A stretch of DNA of 64,000 nucleotides from Muriicola sp041358175 (GTDB lineage Bacteria > Bacteroidota > Bacteroidia > Flavobacteriales > Flavobacteriaceae). Below are positions 54,688 through 62,092 of the stretch, piece after piece. Position numbers and translations under genes: made by a program. Location: NCBI RefSeq assembly GCF_041358175.1, contig NZ_JBGKBE010000002.1, positions 248,001 through 312,000 of the forward strand. Direction: 5' to 3'. Below the pieces are notes generated by a model that did not search any database, was not told where the DNA came from, and saw nothing but the letters and a program-made list of their open reading frames with translations. How positions within the stretch are numbered: the first letter of the stretch is position 1; each line of letters begins with the position of its first letter.

Positions 54688-54785
54688 GGTGAACTTGAGA
54701 GGGCTTAGCTAAGCTCCTGAATAACAATAAATTAGGACGGCCTTCGTTCTTGTCTTAATTGTTATTTAGTTCAAAAACCCTCATC

Positions 54786-55523
54786 ATGAAAAAATACCGT
54801 TATTTAATTGGCCTTTTTGCATTTTTATTTGTCATCAGCATACAGGCACAGGGAAACTACCACAAAGGCGTACTTCACCTTAAAAAAGGTAAATCCCAGG
54901 AAGTCTATATCGAAATAGATTTTGAATTCCCGCAGCGTTTCCAGCAAGGAATCACCTATATGGAGCCCAAAGATTTTGAAAAGTACAAGAGCACGGGAAA
55001 AATGAAGGGTAAGATGAAACAGAAGATGGAACCCAAACACTTTAAGGGCTTTTCTCTTGACGATGGGCGGGAATTCAGGACGGTCTGGTATTCAGACCTT
55101 ACCGGCAAAGCCATCAAGATGATTCCAAAGCGAATGACCCTGGAACAGGTGGCCGATGGCAGCATCAAAATGTACAAGCTGTACAGCCGTACCACGGGAA
55201 AGATCAACCAGGAACTGGCCGATCAGATCTTTGAAAACCGGGAGAATCTGGTGGAATATATACAGAATAACTTCCAGTTACTTATCCTCAAAGACAAAAA
55301 GAACCCTACTAATGTGATGCATATCAATCTGCTGAATTACATAGGGGATAATGCCAGGGTAAAAGATAACTATACCAATAACCATTACGGCCTGCGAGAC
55401 CAGTTCACGGAAAGGCAGAAAATGGGGAGATATGTAAATAAGGAATACGAAGCCTCTTTCCTGAAAATGATCAATGACTACAACGAGGAAGCCGCGATGA
55501 ATTCGGCCTCGGATTCGAGGTAG
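54786..55523 (+). CDS. Exported protein of unknown function
   Basis: A 245-residue protein with a signal peptide to about 20 (IQAQ). A basic, methionine- and lysine-rich stretch GKMKGKMKQKMEPKHFKGF lies near residue 72, and the rest mixes helices and strands. The ATG at 54786 is preferred to a TTG at 54759, as it directly precedes the signal peptide. No family recognised. A long stem-loop terminator follows. Confidence 0.65.
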   Translation: MKKYRYLIGLFAFLFVISIQAQGNYHKGVLHLKKGKSQEVYIEIDFEFPQRFQQGITYMEPKDFEKYKSTGKMKGKMKQKMEPKHFKGFSLDDGREFRTVWYSDLTGKAIKMIPKRMTLEQVADGSIKMYKLYSRTTGKINQELADQIFENRENLVEYIQNNFQLLILKDKKNPTNVMHINLLNYIGDNARVKDNYTNNHYGLRDQFTERQKMGRYVNKEYEASFLKMINDYNEEAAMNSASDSR

Positions 55524-55545
55524 TAGAGCTTCAAAAAGTAACTTA

Positions 55546-55586
55546 AATGGGATATTGCCTACAGAAGGCGGTATCCCATTTTTTAT
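55546..55586 (+). terminator. Terminator
   Basis: Outer stem AATGGGATA / TATCCCATT extended inwards by TTGCCT / AGGCGG, then a T-run. It ends the preceding exported-protein gene. Confidence 0.8.
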
Positions 55587-55689
55587 TTTGCATACCCTGC
55601 GGAGGGTTAAATAAATGAAAACGAGGGCGGCAACTCAGGGATTCTTTGTTATGTTTGAAGTAGAAATAAGAATCCTAATTATACAACCC

Positions 55690-56880
55690 ATGAAAGCGAT
55701 AACCTCCTGTCTTTTGCTGATATTTTCCCTTGTATTCCTTTCTTCCTGCAAGGAAGAGAAATCGAAGGAAACAAGCCCTGAACCCCTGACACAATACGAT
55801 GAAGCCCCGAGTAACTTACCTCTCGAGCGCTTAAAATTACCAGAAGGGTTTAAGATTGAAGTGTATGCCGACAGCATTGACGGGGCACGTTCCATGGCGA
55901 TGGGAGAGGAGGGAACCCTCTTTGTAGGCACCCGGAATGATAAGACGGTCTATGCCATTCAGGATCTCGATAAGGACTACCGGGCCGACCATGTGACCAT
56001 TCTCGATTCCACCATGTCCGTACCCAATGGGATTGCCTTTAGAAAAGGGTCCTTGTATGTGGCTGAAGTAGGCCGACTCTTACGCTATGACAGTATAGAA
56101 TCCCGGTTGAGCAATCCGCCCACCCCTGTGATTGTCTATGACGACTATCCCAAGGAGTTTCACCACGGCTGGAAATACATCGCTTTTGGTCCGGATGATA
56201 AATTATACGTCCCGGTAGGCGCACCTTGTAATATTTGTGATTCTACGAGTGCGGATCAACGTTTTGCCAGCATCACCAGGATGGATCCCGATGGGAGTAA
56301 TCGTGAGATCTATGCCCACGGTGTGAGAAATACGGTAGGCTTTACCTGGCACCCGGAGACCGGGGAGCTCTGGTTTACCGATAATGGCCGGGATATGATG
56401 GGGGATGACATTCCTCCCTGCGAGCTCAACAGGGTATCAGAGGCCGGACAGCACTTTGGCTATCCTTTTTGTCACGGAGGTACAGTAAAGGATCCGGAAT
56501 TCGGGGATCTGAGGCCTTGTTCCGACTTTGTAGCACCTGTTCAGCCCCTGAATGCCCATGTAGCACCCCTGGCCGTAAAATTTAAATCGGGCTCTATGTT
56601 TCCCGAAAATTACAATAACGTAGCCCTGATCGCAGAACACGGCTCCTGGAACCGTTCAAAAAAATCGGGATACCGCATCTCCATGGTGGAATTAAAAGAC
56701 AATGAGGCGGTGAGCTATAAATCGTTTATTGAAGGCTGGCTCGATGAGGAAACTCAGGAGCAATTTGGCCGGCCGGTCGATCTTTTATTTCTGGAAGACG
56801 GTTCCCTGCTGATCTCTGATGATTACGGGGATGCTATTTATAGGGTTACCTATGATGGGATGGGTACACTTATAGAATAA
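55690..56880 (+). CDS. PQQ-type sugar/sorbosone dehydrogenase-like lipoprotein
   Basis: A six-bladed propeller protein of 396 residues related to soluble quinoprotein glucose dehydrogenase and L-sorbosone dehydrogenase. Lipobox Cys is in LSSCKEE near residue 19. Typical segments are FKIEVYADSIDGARSMAMG, HGVRNTVGFTWHPETGELWFTDNG and the late AEHGSWNRSKKSGYRI. Oxidation of a sugar or alcohol with PQQ in the periplasm is likely, although no PQQ synthesis gene is nearby. Start is the ATG before the lipoprotein signal. Confidence 0.85.
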   Translation: MKAITSCLLLIFSLVFLSSCKEEKSKETSPEPLTQYDEAPSNLPLERLKLPEGFKIEVYADSIDGARSMAMGEEGTLFVGTRNDKTVYAIQDLDKDYRADHVTILDSTMSVPNGIAFRKGSLYVAEVGRLLRYDSIESRLSNPPTPVIVYDDYPKEFHHGWKYIAFGPDDKLYVPVGAPCNICDSTSADQRFASITRMDPDGSNREIYAHGVRNTVGFTWHPETGELWFTDNGRDMMGDDIPPCELNRVSEAGQHFGYPFCHGGTVKDPEFGDLRPCSDFVAPVQPLNAHVAPLAVKFKSGSMFPENYNNVALIAEHGSWNRSKKSGYRISMVELKDNEAVSYKSFIEGWLDEETQEQFGRPVDLLFLEDGSLLISDDYGDAIYRVTYDGMGTLIE

Positions 56881-56904
56881 GGATGATCATTGTAATTAAA
56901 GACT

Positions 56905-57354
56905 ATGAAGCTAATTAATATATGTATTTTTCTCGTGGTCCTCTTTCTTTTCCCCCGAGGCTTGGCAGCACAAATAGATACGGTAGGGCAGAAAATGGTT
57001 TCCATGAGCGATACCTACCAAAAACCGTATAAAGTAGGAGGGGTCTATTATAAAAAGAATGATACCACCCCTTATACAGGGGTGCTTTACGGGAAATATG
57101 AAAATGGTAAATACCTTTCCATCCAGGAATACAAGGATGGGGTGGGAAATGGAACCTGGGTAAATTACTACAGCAATGGCAACCTCAAAGAAGTGGGTAC
57201 CTACCGCGATAACCGGGTAGAAGGGCCTGTAAAGCAATACTACGAAAACGGGAAGTTAAAAGCCGAAGGCACCTACGCCCACTGGCGTAAAAAAGTGGGG
57301 CTTTGGAAATACTACAGTAAAGAGGGGGAATTAGTTAGATCGGCGACATACTAG
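56905..57354 (+). CDS. Exported MORN-like (YwqK-type) repeat protein
   Basis: A 149-residue protein with a signal peptide ending LAAQ near 22 and about four MORN-like repeats: YENGKYLSIQEYKDG, NGTWVNYYSNGNLKEVG, EGPVKQYYENGKLKAEG and VGLWKYYSKEGELVR. Databases name such proteins YwqK-family antitoxins, but here no toxin is adjacent and the protein is exported, so the name should not be taken as function. Confidence 0.8.
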   Translation: MKLINICIFLVVLFLFPRGLAAQIDTVGQKMVSMSDTYQKPYKVGGVYYKKNDTTPYTGVLYGKYENGKYLSIQEYKDGVGNGTWVNYYSNGNLKEVGTYRDNRVEGPVKQYYENGKLKAEGTYAHWRKKVGLWKYYSKEGELVRSATY

Positions 57355-57435
57355 GATTTATTTTTTATCCTCCTGATTTTTATCATAGTTGGCCCTGATG
57401 CTGCATCGTATTTTTAAAGTTTAAAATACGGTCAT

Positions 57436-58044
57436 ATGAGAACGTCCATCCTGCTTCGCCCATGCAATTCCATTATTGGATTCTTTATTATTTTATTGAG
57501 TATAGCACCTGGATTTGCCCAGGATTCAGAAAAACAGAGTGCCGAATTAAACCAGAAAGCTTCGGAATTACCATTTGATATCTACTGGGAGGTCAAGGCC
57601 TATAAAATCTTTAATAAACTACTGGAGATTAAGGCAATTGACAAAGACGGAAAGATGCATGAGGTAAAGGCAATACAGAACTCAGAAGATGTCAGTATTC
57701 TGGATGTAAAGGCCTTTGTTGGAGACCAGAGACTACCCATAAAGATGATCATAAAAAATAACGAACGCTATTACCCGGTAAAGGCCATAGACGAAAACGG
57801 AAATCTCATTGATATCAAGGCCATTACGCCCCAAGGCAAGATATTGCCGGTTAAAGGGGTGAGTAAGACGGGGAATGTGGTACATATAAGGGCTATTGAC
57901 GAGGACCAGACATTTTATAATATCATAGCCATGTCTCCTGATGGGGAATTCAACCACGTAAAGGGCATAAAAATGCTCGACAACCCTGTAGAAACCATTA
58001 TCAATGGAGTCGCTATTTATGCACATGTAAAATCAATTAAGTAA
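57436..58044 (+). CDS. Exported protein of about twelve 12-residue VKAI repeats
   Basis: A 202-residue protein. A signal peptide ends near residue 28 (GFAQ), then almost the whole mature part is a 12-residue repeat of the form x-[VI]-K-A-[IV]-x-x-x-G-x-h-x. Examples are LEIKAIDKDGKM, YPVKAIDENGNL, IDIKAITPQGKI, LPVKGVSKTGNV and VHIRAIDEDQTF. The pattern predicts one beta-hairpin per unit and a regular solenoid or open propeller. It follows the MORN-like gene by 81 bases. No function can be named. Confidence 0.7.
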   Translation: MRTSILLRPCNSIIGFFIILLSIAPGFAQDSEKQSAELNQKASELPFDIYWEVKAYKIFNKLLEIKAIDKDGKMHEVKAIQNSEDVSILDVKAFVGDQRLPIKMIIKNNERYYPVKAIDENGNLIDIKAITPQGKILPVKGVSKTGNVVHIRAIDEDQTFYNIIAMSPDGEFNHVKGIKMLDNPVETIINGVAIYAHVKSIK

Positions 58045-58137
58045 GGAAGATGTTCCTGCTGTTTTTCCTGTGGGGGTTTTTTATTTGAGCTAAGAATTTT
58101 TTAACTTAAGGTCACTGGAATTTAATATTGGTCAGTT

Positions 58138-58749
58138 ATGTTCACAAGTGTCATCATATCGGTAATTGCCGGGGCCCTTTGTTTGTTAGTAGCGGTCCTG
58201 TATTCAAAAAATTCAAGCCTAAGGATCACTCTTGGGATCATTGGGATCGTATTGCTGTTTTACGGAGGTTACGGCTATGGTTCCATGAATCCGTTGGCAG
58301 TGATTGAAACGTACGACACCGGAAATAAAGTAAAGGTGGAATACCCGGTAACCAGGGTGCAGGTAATTTCTCCTGTAGAGGGCGATTCAGTGAGCTGCAG
58401 GATACTGACTATGGGGGTCTATCCAGAAGAACATAATAAGGATATCTGGGTCTTGTTAAAGCCATCAGACAACAAATTCTACCCCCAGTCTGATTACACC
58501 AACACTTCATATAAGGAAAACGGCAAATGGCAGGTGGTGACCCGTTTTGGCGGGGACCAGGGCGAAGCCTATGATTTGTATGTATACGAAACCGATGCTA
58601 CAGCATCACAGTTTTTTAGCGAGACCATCGCCCGCTGGAAGGCTGAGGACGATTATGTAGGTTTACAGCCTGAAGAACTACCATCAGGCGCACAGCAAAT
58701 CGACAGAATCCAGGTAAACCTGGCCAGGAATTGCCGGGGCATCCACTAA
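58138..58749 (+). CDS. Membrane-anchored protein of unknown function
   Basis: A 203-residue protein with two membrane helices at about 4-22 and 30-48, then a soluble domain outside or inside. The soluble part has Ig-like strands (VTRVQVISPVEGDSVSCRI, DIWVLLKPSDNKFYPQ, GKWQVVTRFGGDQGEAYDLYVYETDA). No family recognised. The stop lies right at the left edge of the REP cluster. Confidence 0.65.
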   Translation: MFTSVIISVIAGALCLLVAVLYSKNSSLRITLGIIGIVLLFYGGYGYGSMNPLAVIETYDTGNKVKVEYPVTRVQVISPVEGDSVSCRILTMGVYPEEHNKDIWVLLKPSDNKFYPQSDYTNTSYKENGKWQVVTRFGGDQGEAYDLYVYETDATASQFFSETIARWKAEDDYVGLQPEELPSGAQQIDRIQVNLARNCRGIH

Positions 58750-58753
58750 CTCT

Positions 58754-59149
58754 TGTCAGTTCGAGCGCCTGCCTGCCTTTGGCATGGGAGTCGAGAACTC
58801 GAGCGCCTGCATTCCTTCGGTACGTAAACCTGCCTTGGGCACGGGAGTCGAGAACGAATGCCCGCCTGCCTCTAACCACTGTCAGTTCGAGCGCGCGCCT
58901 GCCTTTGGCACGGGAGTCGAGAACTAATACCCTTCCTGCCTCTCACCCTTGTCAGTTCGAGCTTCTGCCACTCACACTTGTCAGTTCGAGCGGAGTCGAG
59001 AACGACCGCCTGCCTCTGGCACGGGAGTCGAGAACGAACGCCTGCCTCTCACCACTGTCAGTTCGAGCGCCTGCCTGCCCCAGGCACGGGAGTCGAGAAC
59101 TAATACTTGCCTGTCTCTAACCACTGTCAGTTCGAGCGGTGTCGAGAAC
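58754..59149. repeat. Cluster of about seven REP-like palindromic repeats
   Basis: The unit TGTCAGTTCGAGCG...GAGTCGAGAAC recurs, starting near 58754, 58880, 58950, 58979, 59056 and 59125, and there are further partial units (58799-58855 and about 59010-59035). In the short copies (58979-59003 and 59125-59149) the two halves are adjacent; in the others 15-40 bases are inserted, often with an inner hairpin such as TGCC-TTT-GGCA. The spacing is irregular, so it is not a CRISPR array. ORFs that run through it are artefacts. Confidence 0.85.
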
Positions 59150-59367
59150 GAGAACAATCACCTATACAACGCCTCAACATCCGCAAAACCATACAAATTC
59201 TACGGTTTTCCTATAGTGGGTTTTAACATTTGGTTTTTATATTTAAGAACTCCAAAGCATTTGCTTACTTCCTTTTGTTTTTCCCAATTCAATTTAAAAA
59301 TACCCTTTAGCAGGGTATTGACATATTTCAATCTAATTCTAAGTTACTCTAACCAAAAAACCTGATT
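59150..59367. other. Gap between the REP cluster and the next gene
   Basis: A/T-rich sequence without an ORF. TACGGTTTTCC at 59201-59211 recurs at 61159-61169 upstream of the KAP stump. The base composition changes here from the balanced left part to the A/T-rich right part. Confidence 0.5.
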
Positions 59368-60972
59368 ATGAAAAAACGTTTACTAACTGTTGCATTAATT
59401 CATTTTGTTTTTTTTACTACTAATCTGAAAGGGCAAGATTTAAAACCTGAGATAAGTTTTGACAGCTCAAAGATTGAGATTCAAAGAGGAAAGAAGAAAA
59501 TCTTTTTGCCAATTAATTTATCGTTTAACTCAAAGAATATTCCTAAGGACAGTTTGAATCTATACGAGCTAAAACTGAAGGTGAACCAAAAAGAAACGGA
59601 TATTACAAATCAATACTATAAAATTTACTCTAAACCTTTGATGTTTCCTCAGTTAGAAAAGGAGGAAAGCTTCTTTATAGAGGTATCTAAGGATACTTTA
59701 CCAGATAGGGTTAGAAAACTTATTCTAGAAATCGAAGTGCTCAAAAATGATGCATTATTGACTAAGTCAGATGAAGCAGTAAATCAAAAATTGGAAATTC
59801 TTCTAAAACCATATAAAGAAGCTTCAATTAAGGAAAGTAAAGAAATGAGTCCTCCAACAACTGGACCAAATCAATTCTATATAGACTTCGTTGGTACTGC
59901 AAATTTGCAAGCCAATCTAAGTGAAGCTAGCGACGAAGTTCAAGGTGCTGCAGGCCTGGGTGTAATTTTTGAAAGATACTTTCTGCATAAAGATGATAAT
60001 CAGACAAAATTGTTTGAAGAAAACATGAAGAATCTATCAATGCTAAAAGAAGAAAATCGTCTTGCGCGTGTAATAAGGCGTTTAGATAGAAAAATAGATG
60101 GAGTAAATTCAAAAATTGAATCTATAAAAATTAAAATAGAAGAATCGAATAACTCTACAGATTTGACTAATGAACTAAAGATACTTAATAAAGAAAGAGA
60201 TGAACTTTTAAAAACAAATTCAGAAAAAAGTGAAAAGAAAATTAAATTAAGTGAGGAAACTACAAATATCAAGATTGATAGAAGATTTAAAAGATTCTTT
60301 GAGAGCTTAGATATGGAAGCTTATATAAATGTTGCATCGAGTGTTGATTCGCTTGAAGCTGAATTAGAAGGTAGCGCTGTCACAAATTCCCGATTATTCG
60401 GCAATTATGTTTTGAATCCCATAAGTTCTAAACAATCAGTATTCATAAACTCCGATGTCTATTTTAATCCTGAACTTTTATGGGTTCGTGGTAATTGGAT
60501 TACAAAATGGATAAGCGGTGTCAATTTCAGAATTAATGCATCAAATGTACTTTGGAACCTTGTTGATGAAGGAGAGAATAAAAGTAGATACGCAGGGGCA
60601 TTAAATTTAAGATTTGGTTTGTTTCATGAATTTTTGCCTAATGATAAGATTCGTGATAGTAACAATCGAAGAAAATATAGTGTAAGACTGGGTCTAAACT
60701 ATACATTCAGAGAATTAACCGGTGATATTTCATCTCAAACAAATGACCTAATTAGAAATCAATTTATAGGAACAACCGATACCAGTTTTAGTGGAATTGA
60801 ACCTTCTTTTGGTTTTAGACTAAACAATATTATTGCAGAGTTTTCAATGCCTATGATTGGAGGGGCGGGAAGAAATGATATCGAAGGGCTAACTGATACA
60901 CAATTCTTATTCTCAATAAGATTTGTAGGAGGTTTTAGCATTAAACTTGATGATAAAAGTTCAGAGAATTAA
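59368..60972 (+). CDS. Exported coiled-coil and beta-barrel-like protein, unknown
   Basis: A 534-residue protein. A signal peptide ends LKGQ near residue 23, an N-terminal Ig-like region covers about 28-150, and a central coiled coil runs from about 215 to 305, rich in K, E and I. The last 150 residues alternate like strands with aromatic ends (LRFGLFHEFL, YSVRLGLNYTF, QFLFSIRFVGGF), suggesting an outer membrane barrel. No family recognised. A/T-rich codons unlike the genes to the left suggest acquisition. Confidence 0.7.
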   Translation: MKKRLLTVALIHFVFFTTNLKGQDLKPEISFDSSKIEIQRGKKKIFLPINLSFNSKNIPKDSLNLYELKLKVNQKETDITNQYYKIYSKPLMFPQLEKEESFFIEVSKDTLPDRVRKLILEIEVLKNDALLTKSDEAVNQKLEILLKPYKEASIKESKEMSPPTTGPNQFYIDFVGTANLQANLSEASDEVQGAAGLGVIFERYFLHKDDNQTKLFEENMKNLSMLKEENRLARVIRRLDRKIDGVNSKIESIKIKIEESNNSTDLTNELKILNKERDELLKTNSEKSEKKIKLSEETTNIKIDRRFKRFFESLDMEAYINVASSVDSLEAELEGSAVTNSRLFGNYVLNPISSKQSVFINSDVYFNPELLWVRGNWITKWISGVNFRINASNVLWNLVDEGENKSRYAGALNLRFGLFHEFLPNDKIRDSNNRRKYSVRLGLNYTFRELTGDISSQTNDLIRNQFIGTTDTSFSGIEPSFGFRLNNIIAEFSMPMIGGAGRNDIEGLTDTQFLFSIRFVGGFSIKLDDKSSEN

Positions 60973-60978
60973 AATGGA

Positions 60979-61029
60979 TTATAAGTTAATGAACCCAAGC
61001 TATGTAGTGAGGCTCATTAATCCTTATAA
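60979..61029 (+). repeat. Long inverted repeat after the coiled-coil gene
   Basis: TTATAAG plus TTAATGA (60979-60992) pairs with TCATTAA (61014-61020), then, after a TC bulge, CTTATAA (61023-61029): 14 base pairs around a 21-base loop. No T-run follows, so it may be a weak terminator or a structured boundary element. Confidence 0.5.
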
Positions 61030-61099
61030 AAACCTTTGAATAATCACTTAATAGGCAAGCCGACGTCGCGTCCGCCGAAGCTTGTTCTGCGAAGGTGGA

Positions 61100-61129
61100 T
61101 AGGAGGGGAGGGTAATGTGTGTGGAATGG
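61100..61129 (+). repeat. 30-base direct repeat, copy 1
   Basis: TAGGAGGGGAGGGTAATGTG and the next ten bases (61120-61129) match copy 2 at 61763-61792 in 27 of 30 positions. This copy lies 162 bases before the KAP stump start and follows a hairpin-like CCGCC...GGTGG sequence. Confidence 0.65.
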
Positions 61130-61291
61130 AAATATATGTTAAAAACTTTATTTTACTATACGGTTTTCCCACAAAACGATTCCTACAAAAAACATTATGT
61201 TTAAACTCTCCGCTTTAATTAATACTCGACTATTAAATATTAATCAGTAGCATTAACGTGCGGCAATATTTCTATTATAAAAAAACATTAA

Positions 61292-61453
61292 ATGTGGAAC
61301 GATAACGAAACTCAACAAGATTTAATTGACTTTAAATATTTAACCGACTCTGTCAATCTCATTATCAATAATGATAATTTGGTACCTTCAACCATAGGTG
61401 TTTATGGTGATTGGGGAAGTGGTAAATCACCTTTAAGTAATATAGATTACTAA
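61292..61453 (+). pseudogene. N-terminal stump of a KAP-family P-loop NTPase
   Basis: A 53-residue ORF starting MWNDNETQQDLIDF and ending just after a Walker A motif in TIGVYGDWGSGKSPL, followed by SNIDY and a stop. The context PSTIGVYGDWGSGKS is the hallmark of KAP NTPases, which normally have several hundred more residues and Walker B. None of that follows in any frame. The gene was cut off directly behind the phosphate-binding loop, so it is a remnant. KAP NTPases occur in phage defence and membrane signalling systems. Confidence 0.75.
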
Positions 61454-61499
61454 TATAAAAAAGCCTTTCAGTAAAACGGCTTTGACACGTGGCAAAAGA

Positions 61500-61518
61500 A
61501 ATTAGCCAGTGGCTAATT
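61500..61518. promoter_or_regulatory. Perfect 19-base palindrome
   Basis: AATTAGCCA-G-TGGCTAATT, with 9-base arms and a single central base. Such odd-length perfect dyads are typical of operators or recombination sites. It lies 46 bases behind the KAP stump and 370 bases before the XRE gene. Confidence 0.4.
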
Positions 61519-61762
61519 GATTTTGACGGCGAGCTGATGCGGCTGCAGCGATATAATTCGCATTCACGAAGTTATATCTGATATTATATCAAATACACGG
61601 GATGCGCCGTTTTACACAATTAGCATATTTGTACTATAATGTTTTGCGTTATGTAACTTGAGCTTTGGCTAAAAGCGAAAGTTGTTACTACAATTTCTTT
61701 AAAAAATTTATTCTTAAAAGCTTCTTCTACAATGTTAATGGAACACTTTTTATGCGACGACG

Positions 61763-61792
61763 TAGGAGGGAAGCATAATGTGTGTGGAATGG
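61763..61792 (+). repeat. 30-base direct repeat, copy 2
   Basis: Differs from copy 1 at positions 9, 12 and 13 only. It lies 98 bases before the XRE regulator's ATG, so each of the two genes in this region is preceded by one copy. Confidence 0.65.
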
Positions 61793-61890
61793 CTTATTTT
61801 CTGACTGTTGATAATTAAACAATATAAGCATACAATAATATCTCATATTTCAAGATAATATTATATATTTAAAATCATAAAATTAATTAA

Positions 61891-62091
61891 ATGAATTGCA
61901 TTAAAGAAATATTAGATGCTAAAGGAATTAAACAAGTTTGGCTATCTGAAAAGCTAGGTAAAAGCTATAATATGGTTAATTCCTATGTTCAAAATAGGTC
62001 ACAACCTAGCCTTGAGATATTGAATGAAATTGCTGAAATTTTAGATGTAGATGTGAAGGATTTAGTTGTATCAAATAAAAGCAAGATATAG
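61891..62091 (+). CDS. XRE-family helix-turn-helix regulator
   Basis: A 66-residue DNA-binding protein consisting of a single Cro/C1-type domain: ILDAKGIKQVWLSEKLGKS forms the first helices, YNMVNSYVQNRSQPSLEILNEIAEIL the recognition and supporting helices. It is the only regulator near the following ATPase gene, with one base between them, so both are surely one transcript. It probably represses the unit. Confidence 0.9.
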   Translation: MNCIKEILDAKGIKQVWLSEKLGKSYNMVNSYVQNRSQPSLEILNEIAEILDVDVKDLVVSNKSKI

Positions 62092-62092
62092 T

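Larger units (their letters stand above)
61454..61890. other. A/T-rich gap with palindromes and repeat copy 2
   Basis: No gene is supported. Contents: AAAGCC...GGCTTT just after the KAP stump (possible terminator), a perfect 19-base palindrome at 61500-61518, a palindrome GATATTATATC at 61580-61590, a hairpin at 61653-61688, and the second 30-base repeat at 61763-61792. A short GTG frame of 30 codons near 61489 was not called. Confidence 0.5.

Noticed and set aside
56905..57354. Toxin-antitoxin system suggested by the YwqK name
   Set aside because: The protein has a signal peptide and no neighbouring toxin; the name comes from the repeat family only.
58754..59149. Possible CRISPR array
   Set aside because: Unit length and spacing vary, unit halves are separated by related inserts, and there are no cas genes.
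58616..59365. Several long ORFs on both strands through the REP cluster
   Set aside because: Their products are repetitive (CLPLARESRTN-like) and follow the DNA repeat unit; coding in several frames at once is an artefact of the palindromes.
61036..61218. 60-residue ORF over the first direct repeat
   Set aside because: It runs through a hairpin and the 30-base repeat, has no family resemblance, and the second repeat copy does not keep a comparable ORF.
61653..61688. Integron attC site
   Set aside because: The flanking bases do not fit the GTTRRRY and RYYYAAC cores on both sides, and no integrase is seen.
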